This document shows positions 41,870 to 51,553 of a stretch of DNA of 64,000 nucleotides, one piece after another. Each line of letters starts with the position of its first letter. The stretch's first letter is position 1. This DNA comes from Myxococcota bacterium (lineage in GTDB: Bacteria; Myxococcota_A; UBA796; UBA9615; JAKLKC01), in assembly GCA_023150875.1 (NCBI GenBank), contig JAKLKC010000016.1:46726-110725 (forward strand), in the 5' to 3' direction. Below the pieces are notes generated by a model. That model did not search any database and was not told the origin of the DNA. It saw only the letters and a program-made list of their open reading frames with translations. The translations under genes were made by a program, and so were the position numbers.

Positions 41870-44062
41870 ATGGCCCGGGGGCCGGGGCGACGGGAACGAG
41901 GGGGGAGCGGACCGCGGGGAGAGCCACCCCCCGCCGCCGGTCCGCCGGTGGGCACACCGGCGCCCCGGGCCGCCCCTCCGGGATCCCCGAGCCTCCTCCG
42001 CGCCGCGGCGCAGGCGGCGGTGCTCCTCACGGCCGCCGCGACGGCGCTCGCCGTCCACCCCTCGTTCTCCTCGTTCTTCGTCCCCAAGTACGCCGCCCTG
42101 GGCCTGGGCGCCGGGGCGCTGCTGGTGGGGGCGGGCGTCCGCGCCGCCGCCCGGGGCACCCCTCCCTCCCGGACCTCCCTGGACCTCCCGGTCCTGGCGT
42201 GGCTGGGGTTCCTGGCCCTGTCGCTGGCGTGGGCCCCGAACCCGCACCTGGGCCTCCGGACGCTGGCCTTCGAGGGCGCGCTGGGGATGCTGGCCCTGGT
42301 CGCCGCCCGGGCCTTCCCCGAGCTCCCGGACCGGACCCGCCTCGTCGCGGCGGTGGCGGGGCTCGGGGTGGTCGTCGCCGCCGTGGCCGGGCTCCAGCTC
42401 CTGGGCTGGGACCCCACCTCCACCGTCCCCCTCTCGGCCCTGGAGGAGGCGGAGCGTGCCGACCTCTACCGCGCCACCTCCACCGCGGGCCACAAGAACC
42501 TCGCCGCGGGGATCTCCGCGGCGACGCTGCCCCTCCTCGTCGGGCTCGGGGTGGCGACCCGGTCCCCCGCGGGGCGTGCCCTGTCCGCCGGGGGCCTCGC
42601 CGTGGCCGCCGCCGCGACCCTCGGCCTCCAGTCCCGGGGCGCCTGGATCGCCCTCGCCGCCGCGGCCGCCGCCGCCTCCGCCGGGTGGGCCGCTGCCCGC
42701 GCCCCCCGGGGCTCCCTGGCCCGGATCGCCCGGGGGGCCGCGGCCCTGGCGGCGGTCCTGGCCCTGGCGGCGGGGACCTCCCTCGCCGTGGTCCGCCTGG
42801 CCCCGGGATCGGCGGTGGCGCAGAGGCTCTCGGCCGTCGCCGACTGGTCGTCGGAGCCTTCCCTGTCGGGGCGGAGGGCGATCTGGCGCACCGCGGCGGC
42901 GATGGCCGCGGACCACCCGGCGACCGGCGTCGGGGTGGGCCAGTTCGCCCTCCTGGACCTCTCCTACGAGCTGCGGCGCCTGCAGGCCGCGGCGGATCCG
43001 GCGGCGGCGGCGGTGGTCGCCCAGTACGCCCACAGCGATCCCCTCCAGGCCCTCGCGGAGACCGGCGCCACCGGGCTCGTCCTCTGGCTCGCCCTCTGGC
43101 TCTCGGGCCTCGCCCGGCTCGTCCCGAGGCGGGGAGCCCCGCGGGAGGCGGCCGCGGTCCGGTACGGGGCCGCCGTCGCCCTGGCGGTCGTCGCCTTCCA
43201 CTCCCTGGGGGACTTCCCCCTCCGGTCCCCGGCCAACGCCGCCCTGGCTTGGCTGCTGCTGGCCGCCGGGGCCACGCGCCCGCCCACCACCGGCCCCGCC
43301 TCCCCGGGGAAGGGGCGCGCCGCCCTCGCCCGGATCGGCGGGATCGGCGCGGTGGGGTTGGGGCTCGGGCTCGCCGGCCTGTCGGTGCTGGACGCCGCCG
43401 TCGACCGGGAGACGCGCCTCGGCGCCGCCTGGCTGGACCGGGGAGACGCGGACCGCGCCCGGCCCCATCTCCAGCGCGCCCTGTCGTGGAACCCACGCTC
43501 CGGACCCGCCCTGTACCACGCGGGACGGATGCACCACGCCCGGGGCGAGCTGGGGGAGGCCATCGACCGCTACCGGGCCTCCCTCCTGTGGAACGACCAC
43601 CACGTCGCCCGCCGGGACCTCGGCCTGGCGGAGGCGTCGGCGGGGCGGGTGGACGACGCCATCCGGGACCTGGGGGCCTACGTGACGATCCACCCCGGCA
43701 GCTCCCCACGCCCCTTCCTGGTCCTGGGGGCCCAGCACCTGAGGAAGGGAGATCCCGAGGCGGCGATCCGCGCCTTCGTCCGGTGCAACTGCCCCGACGG
43801 GGCCTTCTACGCGGCGGAGCTGCTGAGGGAGGCGGGACGCCTCGACGCAGCGGCGTGGCAGTACCGCATGTCCGGGACCGACCGGGCCCTGGCCGCCTTG
43901 GCGGAACTCGAGGCGGGGCGCGGCAGCGCCGAGGAGGCCCGCCGGGCCGCCAGGGAGATCGACGAAGCCGACCTGCGCCGCCGCACCCTCGCCGCGGTCG
44001 CCGGAGGGCCCGCCCGGGGCGACGTGGAGCCTACTCCGCCCACGCCTCCCGCCCCTCGATGA
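41870..44062 (+). CDS. O-antigen ligase-type (Wzy_C) membrane protein with C-terminal TPRs
   Basis: A 730-residue inner-membrane protein. About eleven hydrophobic segments cover residues 45-510. A large periplasmic loop contains SGRRAIWRTAAAMAADHPATG and GQFALLDLSYELRRLQAA, the Wzy_C/WaaL pattern of enzymes that transfer or polymerise lipid-linked O-antigen or related glycans. Three or four TPR units follow (about 530-680), such as ALYHAGRMHHARGELGEAID. The family fusion is common in deltaproteobacteria; polymerase versus ligase cannot be told by sequence alone. ATG 41870 follows GAGGA. Its 3' end overlaps the convergent peptidase gene by 32 bases. Confidence 0.83.
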   Translation: MARGPGRRERGGSGPRGEPPPAAGPPVGTPAPRAAPPGSPSLLRAAAQAAVLLTAAATALAVHPSFSSFFVPKYAALGLGAGALLVGAGVRAAARGTPPSRTSLDLPVLAWLGFLALSLAWAPNPHLGLRTLAFEGALGMLALVAARAFPELPDRTRLVAAVAGLGVVVAAVAGLQLLGWDPTSTVPLSALEEAERADLYRATSTAGHKNLAAGISAATLPLLVGLGVATRSPAGRALSAGGLAVAAAATLGLQSRGAWIALAAAAAAASAGWAAARAPRGSLARIARGAAALAAVLALAAGTSLAVVRLAPGSAVAQRLSAVADWSSEPSLSGRRAIWRTAAAMAADHPATGVGVGQFALLDLSYELRRLQAAADPAAAAVVAQYAHSDPLQALAETGATGLVLWLALWLSGLARLVPRRGAPREAAAVRYGAAVALAVVAFHSLGDFPLRSPANAALAWLLLAAGATRPPTTGPASPGKGRAALARIGGIGAVGLGLGLAGLSVLDAAVDRETRLGAAWLDRGDADRARPHLQRALSWNPRSGPALYHAGRMHHARGELGEAIDRYRASLLWNDHHVARRDLGLAEASAGRVDDAIRDLGAYVTIHPGSSPRPFLVLGAQHLRKGDPEAAIRAFVRCNCPDGAFYAAELLREAGRLDAAAWQYRMSGTDRALAALAELEAGRGSAEEARRAAREIDEADLRRRTLAAVAGGPARGDVEPTPPTPPAPR

Positions 44063-45158
44063 ACCGGATCACGTCCTGGGCGCTGACGATCCCCCGGAGG
44101 CGGCCGTGGTCCAGCACCAGCAGCCTCTTCCGGGGCTCCTGGAGCACCCGCTGGAGGGCGTCGGCCGCCTCCGCCTCGGGGGGGAGGACCACGCCGTCGA
44201 TGTCCCGGCTCATCACGTCCCGCACCCGGACGCTGCCCCGCTCCGCCTTGGGGACGGCGGCGATCTGCTCGGTGGACAGGATCCCCACCGCCGCCCCCGC
44301 CTGGACCACCGGATAGGCGTGGTGCCGGTGGGGGCGGACGTACTGGTCGACGGCCTCCTGGAGGGTGGCCCCCTCGGGCACGGCGACGACGTCCCGGGTC
44401 ATCAGCTCCTCGACCTTCACCCCCTCCAGGCTCAGGCGCACCGCGAGCTGCTGGTCCGCGGAGCGTGCCGCCGCCCGCAGGAACATCCCGATGAAGAACT
44501 CCCAGAGCCCCGCGATGAGGGCCCCGGTGAGGGCGGTGAAGATCCCCAGCAACATCAACGCGATCCCGAGGCCGGCGCCCACGGACGTGGCGATCCGGGT
44601 GGCGGAGCGGATGTCCCCCTTCCACCACCACAGCGAGGCCCGGAGGATCCTCCCGCCGTCCAGGGGGAAGCCCGGCAGCAGGTTGAACACGGCGAGCACG
44701 ACGTTGATCACGCCCAGGTAGGTCAGGACCCCGGAGACCTGCACCGGTCCCCCTGCCTGGGCGACGATGGAGCCAGCCCCCCACGCGAGGAACCCCAGGA
44801 GCACGCTCATGGCCGGCCCCGCCGCCGCCATCGCCAGCTCCACCTTCGGGCTGCGGGGCTCCTCGATCATCTCCGCCACGCCGCCGAACAGGAACAGGGT
44901 GATCCCGCGGATGGGGATGTCGGCGCGCTGCGCCACGAGGGCGTGGCTCAGCTCGTGGGCGAGGACGCAGGCGAACAGCAACAGGGCGGCGGCGAAGCCC
45001 ATGCCCCAGTGCTGGATCGCCGGGAGGGACGGGTACCGCAATGGGAAGGTGCCCGCGGCCAGTGCCCACGTCACCAGCGCCAGGATCACCAGCCAACTCG
45101 GGTCCACCTTGATGGGGATCCCGAAGACGCGGACGATCTGGAAGGAGCGACCGAACAC
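44031..45158 (-). CDS. Site-2 protease family (M50) metalloprotease with CBS domains
   Basis: An intramembrane zinc protease of 375 residues. The zinc ligands are HELSH in the second hydrophobic region (near 70) and the Asp of NLLPGFPLDGGR (near 165). About five membrane segments precede two C-terminal CBS domains (about 250-370: VEELMTRDVVAVPEGATLQE and VRDVMSRDIDGV), which often sense adenine nucleotides. The order M50-CBS defines group III site-2 proteases. The substrate is unknown. ATG 45158 begins the typical FQIVRVFGIPIKVDPSWL start. It converges with the O-antigen ligase gene. Confidence 0.92.
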   Translation of the reverse strand: MFGRSFQIVRVFGIPIKVDPSWLVILALVTWALAAGTFPLRYPSLPAIQHWGMGFAAALLLFACVLAHELSHALVAQRADIPIRGITLFLFGGVAEMIEEPRSPKVELAMAAAGPAMSVLLGFLAWGAGSIVAQAGGPVQVSGVLTYLGVINVVLAVFNLLPGFPLDGGRILRASLWWWKGDIRSATRIATSVGAGLGIALMLLGIFTALTGALIAGLWEFFIGMFLRAAARSADQQLAVRLSLEGVKVEELMTRDVVAVPEGATLQEAVDQYVRPHRHHAYPVVQAGAAVGILSTEQIAAVPKAERGSVRVRDVMSRDIDGVVLPPEAEAADALQRVLQEPRKRLLVLDHGRLRGIVSAQDVIRFIEGREAWAE

Positions 45159-45261
45159 GGCACCTCCCGGAGCCGTCCCGGACGGACGGCCGGCGGGGGC
45201 GGAGGCAGCAACGGCCGTGCCAGCGCTCTCCCGGCCCGGGGGTCCGGGGTGGCGCGGCGAC

Positions 45262-48183
45262 CTACGCCGACTCCGGCGCCGCCGCCCCGCCCTCGGCCCG
45301 ATCCGCCGCCACCGCCCGGTACACCACCCCGCGGTCGCCGTCGACGGTCCAGATCTCCCCGGTCCTCATGCGGCGGGTGGCCTCGCGGGTGCCCACGACC
45401 GCGGGGATCCCGAACTCCCGGGCCACCACCGAGGCGTGGCTGAGCACCCCCCCCACGTCGGTGACAAGGGCCGAGGCCAGGTCCAGCAGGGGGGTCCAGG
45501 CGGGGGTGGTGGAGTGGGTGACCAGGATGGTCCCCGGGGGGAGGTCCAGGTCGTCCCGGGGCGAGGTCAGCACCACGACCCTCGCCGTCACCCGGCCGCC
45601 GCTGACGCCGATCCCGTGCAGGACCTCGTCGGCCTGCCCCTCGCCGCCCGTGGGGCCCGCGCCGGCCGCCAGCCCGCGGAAGATCCCGATGGGGGCGACC
45701 TTCACGCCCGGCGGGACGGTGAGGGGGGGGTGGAGGCGCATCCTCCCCGCGTGCTCGGCGCGCCTCTCGTCCAGGACCTCGCCGGTGGGGATGGAGGGAT
45801 CGCCGTTCAGGGTGGCCTCCACCTCCTCCCGGCGGCAGAAGAAGACGTCCTCGGGCCGGGGGAGGTGGCCCGTCTCCTGGAGGCGCCGGCCCGCCCGGAG
45901 CCACAGGGCGCGGAGGGTCGGCCAGGCGGCGCCCAGGTAGTACAGGGTGTCCTCCCGCGCCGGGGCCCAGGTCCGCGCCCAGCCCAGCAGGCGCAGGAAG
46001 AGGGCCCGGCGCAGGGGATCCAGGCGCTTGGCGATGGCCTCCTCGGCGTCGTCGCGCTCGTCCAGGACCCGCCGGGACTGGTCCCGGGGGGCCTCCACCT
46101 CGTCGTCCAGGAAGCGGCGGAGCTCCTCGAAGACCGGCCTCGGCTCCTCGCCGAGGGTGGGCTGGCTCAGGTCCAGGTCGAAGGGGAGGTGCCCGTGGTT
46201 CCGGAGCCAGCTCCCGAGGCGCTCCAGGAAGGCGCGGCCGGCCTCGCTCTCCGACAGGGCGGCGCGGATCGCCTGGGGCTGGGGCAGGCGGAGGGCGGCC
46301 TCCACGTCGGGCCACTCCCGGGCCGCGGCCGCCAGGTCGTAGAGGCTCTCCCGGGCCCTCATGGGGAGGCTGGCCTCCCCCACCAGCAGGCGCGAGGCGG
46401 GGGGATCCCCCTCCCGGTGGACCGCCAGGCGATAGAACGCGGTCAGGACCCGCTCCGACAGGCCCGACATGCGGGCGGCCACCATGGCGCCCCAGTAGTC
46501 CGTGGCCGCCTCCACCAGGCGGTCGGAGACGGGGACGAGCTGGGAGTCGGGGAGCCCGGAATCGAAGAGGCGCCGGGCGGCCAGGACCTCGCTGAGGTAG
46601 GGACCGAGGTGGAGATCCTGCCAGTGGGTCGCGCGGCGCATCCCCCGGACGGTGGTGGGCACGAAGCGCCACAGCGCGGCGGGGCCCGGGAAGCCCGTCA
46701 GGCGCAGGTACGCGAAGCCTCGGATGGTGGTGGCGACGGGGTGGCGGCCCACCAGCCCGAAGGCCCGGTACCAGTGGTGTACCATCGTCGCGAAGGCCGG
46801 CAGCAGGGTGGTCTCGGACAGGGGGGTCAGGGGGCCCGGGAAGAAGTCCGCGAAGCTCCGTCCCCGGAACCACCGCGCGCCGCGGATGGGGCTGGTCCAC
46901 GCGCCCTCGTCGGCTCCCACGCCGGGCGGGGCGGCCGCGGGGGAGTCGGGGACGGCCACGGGGGCAGGCGCCGTGGCGGGGGTTGCGGGAGCCGCCGCGG
47001 TGGGGGCGGCGGGCGCGGCCCCGGCGGAAGGAGGCGAAGTCGGCGACGGAGCCGCAAGCGGGGGCGGCTCCCGGGGGGCCAGCACCGCCGACGCCGTCCC
47101 CGCCACCGGGACGGTCGCGGCCCGCCGGGCGAGGCGCTCCCGCACCTGGGGCGACACCCAGGAATACCGGCCGGACGCGTCATCGCTTCCGAGGGGAGCG
47201 GGCGGCGGTGGGGGGAGGGGAGCCGCGGCGGTCGGGGGCGGCGGGGCCTCGGGCCGGGGGACGAGGCTCGCGGGAGGGGCCACCGCGGGCGCGGCGGGAG
47301 GGCTGGAGCGGAGGCCCCGGGGGCCCCCCACCAGCCTGGTGATGGGGCGCGCCTGGAGCAGGTGGAAGGTGGCGCCGTCCCAGGCCCACTCCACGTCCAC
47401 GGGCCGGCGGAAGAGCCCCTCGACCCTCAGCAGCAGGTCCCTCAGCTCCAGCAGGCCCCGGTCTTCCAGGAGGGTGGGGCCGAGGGCGTCCGCCCGGGGC
47501 TCGCCCCGCCGCGGCAGGACCCACCGCTCCGGGATCGCCTCCCCCGCCGCCAGGTGCAGCCCCAGGCCCTCGACCGCCTCCACGATCAGGGCCTCGGCGC
47601 TGCCGGTCACGGGATCGTGGGTGAAGGCGATCCCCGAGACCCGGGGCGAGAGCATCCGCTGGACGATCACGGCCATGGCGGGATCGGCGGCGATCCCCCG
47701 CCTCTTCCGGTAGACCAGCGCGCGGGCGCTGTACAGGGAGCTCCAGCACTTCCGCACCGCCCGCAAGAGAGCGAACTCCCCCTCGACGCCCAGGAAGGTC
47801 TCGTACTGGCCCGCGAAGGAGGTGCCGGCGCCGTCCTCCCCGATCCCGCTGGAGCGCACCGCCACGGGCCCCCCACCAAGGGCGCGCCATGCGGCGATCA
47901 CGGCGTCCCGGACGGCGGGGTCGAGGGGGAGCTTCTCGACGTAGGCCCGCGCCGCATTGGAGGCGAGGCCGAGCCCGGCGGGGGTCCCCGCCCGGGCGGG
48001 CTCCAGGGCGGCGGCCAGCCCCGCCCTTGCCCGCTCCGCCGCCACCGCGGCCCGCCACACGTCCGCCCCGATGCAGAAGCCCCGTGGGACGGGCAGGCCG
48101 CCCTGGGCCATGCGGGCCAGGGAGGCGGCCTTCCCGCCGCAGCGGTCCAGGGGCGGCGGTTCCGCGTCCAGCCAGAGCAGCAA
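45262..48183 (-). CDS. PEP-synthase / rifampicin-phosphotransferase-like enzyme
   Basis: A 973-residue enzyme of the PEP-utilising family. The N-terminal ATP-binding domain (1 to about 310) has GGKAASLARM, GLPVPRGFCI, VAVRSSGIGEDG, SFAGQYETFLG and VQRMLSPRVSGIAFTHDP. A Pro/Ala-rich linker (about 320-480) is unusually long. A helical middle domain (about 490-800) resembles the rifampicin-binding region of Rph, and the C-terminal swivelling domain has the phosphohistidine motif GGVLSHASVVAREFGIPAVVG (blocks overlap). Family enzymes transfer phosphate from ATP to pyruvate or to an antibiotic; the substrate here is not known. TTG 48183 is used because a perfect GGAGGT lies three bases upstream and no ATG or GTG fits. 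It follows a MarR gene by 134 bases. Confidence 0.82.
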   Translation of the reverse strand: MLLWLDAEPPPLDRCGGKAASLARMAQGGLPVPRGFCIGADVWRAAVAAERARAGLAAALEPARAGTPAGLGLASNAARAYVEKLPLDPAVRDAVIAAWRALGGGPVAVRSSGIGEDGAGTSFAGQYETFLGVEGEFALLRAVRKCWSSLYSARALVYRKRRGIAADPAMAVIVQRMLSPRVSGIAFTHDPVTGSAEALIVEAVEGLGLHLAAGEAIPERWVLPRRGEPRADALGPTLLEDRGLLELRDLLLRVEGLFRRPVDVEWAWDGATFHLLQARPITRLVGGPRGLRSSPPAAPAVAPPASLVPRPEAPPPPTAAAPLPPPPPAPLGSDDASGRYSWVSPQVRERLARRAATVPVAGTASAVLAPREPPPLAAPSPTSPPSAGAAPAAPTAAAPATPATAPAPVAVPDSPAAAPPGVGADEGAWTSPIRGARWFRGRSFADFFPGPLTPLSETTLLPAFATMVHHWYRAFGLVGRHPVATTIRGFAYLRLTGFPGPAALWRFVPTTVRGMRRATHWQDLHLGPYLSEVLAARRLFDSGLPDSQLVPVSDRLVEAATDYWGAMVAARMSGLSERVLTAFYRLAVHREGDPPASRLLVGEASLPMRARESLYDLAAAAREWPDVEAALRLPQPQAIRAALSESEAGRAFLERLGSWLRNHGHLPFDLDLSQPTLGEEPRPVFEELRRFLDDEVEAPRDQSRRVLDERDDAEEAIAKRLDPLRRALFLRLLGWARTWAPAREDTLYYLGAAWPTLRALWLRAGRRLQETGHLPRPEDVFFCRREEVEATLNGDPSIPTGEVLDERRAEHAGRMRLHPPLTVPPGVKVAPIGIFRGLAAGAGPTGGEGQADEVLHGIGVSGGRVTARVVVLTSPRDDLDLPPGTILVTHSTTPAWTPLLDLASALVTDVGGVLSHASVVAREFGIPAVVGTREATRRMRTGEIWTVDGDRGVVYRAVAADRAEGGAAAPESA

Positions 48184-48317
48184 CGGACCTCCGTGGGGGA
48201 GCGGGCGGTCGCCGGACCAGCGGCCGGGGCCGCGGCCCAGGGGGAGGACGAGGCCGCGGATCCCGAGCCAGGGGGCGCAAGATACACGAGGGACCGCCTC
48301 GGCGCCAGCGGGGCTGC

Positions 48318-48785
48318 TCAGCCCCCCGGGGCCTGGAACGCGTCCGAGACCAGCTCCTCGGCCAGCACGAGGAGGACCTGGGTGGCGTCGGCGATCCGCT
48401 CCTCGGGGAGGCGGGCGAACAGGCGGATGGCCGCCGCCTCCACGGTGCCCTCCCGGAGCTGGTCCAGCTCCCGCCCCCCGGGCGTCAGCCGGAAGAGGGC
48501 CCGCCTCTTGTCGCTCTGGTCGTCCAGGCGCTCCACCCGCCCCCGGGCTTCCAGGCGCTGGAGGATCCCGGTGAGGGTGCTGGGGTGCAGCTTGAGGTGG
48601 CGGGCCAGCCTCCCGGCCGAGATCCCGGGGAACCTCCCGATCAGCCTCAGCACCAGGCGCTGGGGCCCGGTGACGCCGTACCGCGCCTCCATCCGCTTCG
48701 ACTGGGACTGGAGCCCGTGGTCGACGGACCACAGCGCCTGGAGGAAGCCGAACACCCGGTCCAGCTCCGGGGGCTCCGGGATCAT
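48318..48785 (-). CDS. MarR-family transcriptional regulator
   Basis: A 155-residue winged-helix regulator. The DNA-binding core reads VTGPQRLVLRLIGRFPG, AGRLARHLKLHPSTLTGILQ (recognition helix) and the wing GRVERLDDQSDKRRALFRLT, with the family Asp-x-Arg pattern. Its start overlaps the aminotransferase stop (ATGA), so it is the third gene of the aminomutase-aminotransferase operon and may autoregulate it. Direct repeats in the operon promoter are candidate binding sites (inferred). Ligands of MarR proteins are usually small aromatic compounds. Confidence 0.93.
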   Translation of the reverse strand: MIPEPPELDRVFGFLQALWSVDHGLQSQSKRMEARYGVTGPQRLVLRLIGRFPGISAGRLARHLKLHPSTLTGILQRLEARGRVERLDDQSDKRRALFRLTPGGRELDQLREGTVEAAAIRLFARLPEERIADATQVLLVLAEELVSDAFQAPGG

Positions 48786-50092
48786 CGGGCCAGCCAGTCG
48801 CCCAGGACGTCGATGGCCTGGAGGACGTTCCGCCCGTGCTCCCGGGCGAAGGCGTCGTCGTCGCCGTCCCCTCCCTGGGCCTCCATGGCGGCCATCGCCT
48901 TGCTGCCGTCGAAGTCGACGGTGGCGAGGCGCGCGGTCAGCTCGTCCGGGGGCCGCCCGAAGGCGCTGCCGGGGAGGAAGGCCACCCCGGTCTCGTCCAG
49001 GGCCCGCCGGCACAGGGCGTCGCTGGTGCGGATCCCCCGGGCGGCGAGGCGCTCCCGGTGGGGGCCGAGGTCGGGGAAGAGGTAGAAGGCCCCCTCGGGG
49101 TCCGCGAGCCGCGCCCCCGCTCCCCGCAGCCGGTCGGCGCACTGCCGCCCGAGGGAGGCGAGGATCCGCCGCGCCCGGGTGAGGTACTCCTCGATCTCCA
49201 GCCCCCCCTGGAAGGCGCGCACCGCGGCGTACTGGATGGGGGCGCTGGTGGACGTGTAGGTCTCGCTGGCCACCGCCGCCATGGCCTCCAGCAGCCACCG
49301 CAGCGAGCGGGGAAACGTGAAGGTGCCCAGGCGCCAGCCCCCGGCGCCGCACCACTTGGAGAGGCCCGAGGAGACGATGGTGCCCTCGGGGTAGAAGCGT
49401 GCCAGCGAGGCGTGCCTCCCCTCGAAGTGCAGCTCCCCGTAGATCTCGTCGGAGAGCACCACCATCCGGTGCCGCCGGGCGACCTCGGCGAGGGCGGCCA
49501 GCTCGGCCTCGTCGTAGGTGACCCCGGTGGGGTTCCCGGGGTAGTTCAGCACCAGCACCCGGGGGCGGACGGGGTCCTCCCCGCACCGGGCCTCCAGGTC
49601 CTCGGGGAGGAGGCGCCAGCGGTCCTCGAAGCGGGTGGGGACGAAGTCCACCCGCCTCCCGACGATCTGCGCCTGGGGGGCGTACGAGACCCAGGCGGGG
49701 GTGGGGATCAGCAGGTCCCCGTAGAACACGAGCTGGAGCAGGAAGAGCAGCTCCTTCGAGCCCGGGGCCACCAGCACGTCGTCGGGGGAGCAGGGCACCC
49801 CGTGGCGGCGGCGGTGGTACTCGGCCACGGCCTCCCGGAGCTGGGGCAGGCCGTGGACGGGCAGGTACGCCTTGCGGGCGGCGTTGGACCTCAGGGACTC
49901 GACGACGGGGGGGGGCACGGGGAAGGGGGACTGGCCCAGGCCGAGCCGCCAGATGCGGCGCCCCTCCCGGGCCAGGGCGTCGCACCGGGCCTGGATGGCG
50001 ATGGTGGGCGACTGGGAGAGGCCGCGGACGTTCAGGTTGAGGCTGACCGCCCCCGCCCCCGGGGTCGCGGCGTCGCCTTCGTTCAGTTCCAT
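48782..50092 (-). CDS. PLP-dependent class I/II aminotransferase
   Basis: A 436-residue fold-type I aminotransferase of the AspC-like group. Visible features are the N-terminal GLGQSPFPVPP, the LVAPGSKELLFLL cofactor region, NYPGNPTG, the SDEIYGELHF Asp and the PLP lysine in SSGLSKWCGAGGWRLG, then the C-terminal arginine region. ATG 50092 is preferred because GGAG lies five bases upstream; an in-frame start at 50146 would lie deep inside the preceding gene. It overlaps the aminomutase stop by ten bases. The amino acid substrate is unknown, but lysine- or beta-amino-acid-linked chemistry is suggested by its neighbour. Confidence 0.92.
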   Translation of the reverse strand: MELNEGDAATPGAGAVSLNLNVRGLSQSPTIAIQARCDALAREGRRIWRLGLGQSPFPVPPPVVESLRSNAARKAYLPVHGLPQLREAVAEYHRRRHGVPCSPDDVLVAPGSKELLFLLQLVFYGDLLIPTPAWVSYAPQAQIVGRRVDFVPTRFEDRWRLLPEDLEARCGEDPVRPRVLVLNYPGNPTGVTYDEAELAALAEVARRHRMVVLSDEIYGELHFEGRHASLARFYPEGTIVSSGLSKWCGAGGWRLGTFTFPRSLRWLLEAMAAVASETYTSTSAPIQYAAVRAFQGGLEIEEYLTRARRILASLGRQCADRLRGAGARLADPEGAFYLFPDLGPHRERLAARGIRTSDALCRRALDETGVAFLPGSAFGRPPDELTARLATVDFDGSKAMAAMEAQGGDGDDDAFAREHGRNVLQAIDVLGDWLAR

Positions 50093-51528
50093 TCGGACTC
50101 CAGGTGGACGGCGAGGCGGCGCCGGACGATGGGCGCCGCCTTCCACGCGGCGCTCCCCTGCCGGAGGGCCCTGAGGCCGGGCTCGAAGAAGAACTCCCCC
50201 TCGCCGAAGGCGGGGCGGAGCTGGTCGAGCCAGGTCGCGCGGGGATCATACTCCGCGAAGAAGGGCCGGCCCACCCACTCGGGGTCCCGGGCCTGGAGGA
50301 AGCGCAGGGCGAGGACCCGCCGGCCGGCGACGTCGGCGACGCCGTCCACGACGACCTTCCCGGGGGTGGCGCTCATGGAGGGCCCCCGCACCGTCCGGGC
50401 GAGGCCCGAGACCCGCCCGAGGGCCTCCCGGTAGACCTCCCACGCCCGCACCAGGGGCACCTCGAAGTAGCCCCGGGGGCCGGTGTCCCTCTCGACGAAC
50501 ATGTAGTAGGGGACGGCGCCCAGGCGCACCTGGAGGCGCCACATCTCGGCCCACGCCAGGGCGTCGTCGTTGACGCGGCGGATGAGGGGGGCCTGGCAGC
50601 GGACGGTGGCCCCGGTCCCCCGGATCCGCCGCAGGGCGGCCTGGGCGACGGGGGTCTCCAGCTCGCGGGGGTGGCTGAAGTGGGCCATCAGCGAGAGGCT
50701 GAGCCCGGACGCCTCCACCTCCTCGAAGAGGCGGAGCAGGTCGTCGGCGTCGGGATCGGTGACGAAGCGCTGGGGCCAGTAGGCGGGGGCCTTGGACCCG
50801 ATCCGGATCGAGGCGAGGTGGGGCAGGCCCGCCCCCAGCAGGGGCTCGACGTAGCGCCTGAGGACGGCGGACTTCATCACCAGCGGATCGCCGCCCGTGA
50901 ACAGGACGCTGGTGACCTCGGGGTGGCGCTCCAGGTAGGCGACGAGGGTGTCGGCCTCGCGGCTGGCGAACCTCATGTCGTCCAGGCCCGCGAACTGGGG
51001 CCACCGGAAGCAGTAGGTGCAGTAGGCGTGGCAGGTCTGGCCCTGGCTGGGGAAGAACAGCACGGTCTCCCGGTACTTGTGCTGCATCCCCCGCAGCGGC
51101 TGGCCGTCCCGGTCCGGCACGTTGAGCTGGAGCTGTCCGGCGGGGTGGGGGTTGAGCCGGAGCTGGACCTCCCGCGCGGCCTCCTTCACCCGCGCCGCGG
51201 GGGCGCCCCCCCGCACCAGGCCCACCATGCGCTCCAGGTCCTGGGGATCGAGCATCCCCCGCTGGGGAAAGGTGAGCTGGAAGATCGGGTCGTCCGGGAC
51301 GCGGCTCCAGTCGATCAGCTCCTCCACCACGTACGCGTTGGTCCGGAACGGGAGGACCGCCGCCACCGCCTCCATGGCGGCGACCTCCTCCCGGGGCAGG
51401 CGCTGGAGCTGGGGGATCCGGCCCAGGTCCTTGCGGGTGTAGGCGACGTACTCCCGGTGAACGCGGGGCCGCGGGGATGGAGCGTTCGCGGTGTCCGTGG
51501 CTCTCGTGACCGAGCGGGGGGCGTCCAT
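50083..51528 (-). CDS. KamA-family radical SAM protein (lysine-2,3-aminomutase-like)
   Basis: A 481-residue radical SAM enzyme of the KamA family. The iron-sulfur motif is CHAYCTYCFR (near 166), followed by VLFTGGDPLVM, SIRIGSKAPAYWPQRF and QAPLIRRVNDD, all typical. The PLP lysine region reads SATPGKVVVDG, shorter than the PGGGGK of characterised lysine 2,3-aminomutases, so the substrate may differ (lysine, glutamate or another amino acid). ATG 51528 has GGAGAG seven bases upstream. It is the first gene of the operon kamA-like / aminotransferase / marR. Confidence 0.92.
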   Translation of the reverse strand: MDAPRSVTRATDTANAPSPRPRVHREYVAYTRKDLGRIPQLQRLPREEVAAMEAVAAVLPFRTNAYVVEELIDWSRVPDDPIFQLTFPQRGMLDPQDLERMVGLVRGGAPAARVKEAAREVQLRLNPHPAGQLQLNVPDRDGQPLRGMQHKYRETVLFFPSQGQTCHAYCTYCFRWPQFAGLDDMRFASREADTLVAYLERHPEVTSVLFTGGDPLVMKSAVLRRYVEPLLGAGLPHLASIRIGSKAPAYWPQRFVTDPDADDLLRLFEEVEASGLSLSLMAHFSHPRELETPVAQAALRRIRGTGATVRCQAPLIRRVNDDALAWAEMWRLQVRLGAVPYYMFVERDTGPRGYFEVPLVRAWEVYREALGRVSGLARTVRGPSMSATPGKVVVDGVADVAGRRVLALRFLQARDPEWVGRPFFAEYDPRATWLDQLRPAFGEGEFFFEPGLRALRQGSAAWKAAPIVRRRLAVHLESEWN

Positions 51529-51553
51529 GCCTGCACTCTCCTTCCGTGCCCAG

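Noticed and set aside
48186..48732. Extension of the PEP enzyme upstream to 48732
   Set aside because: That stretch is an alternate frame of the MarR gene, and a TTG with a perfect ribosome site at 48183 begins the conserved domain.
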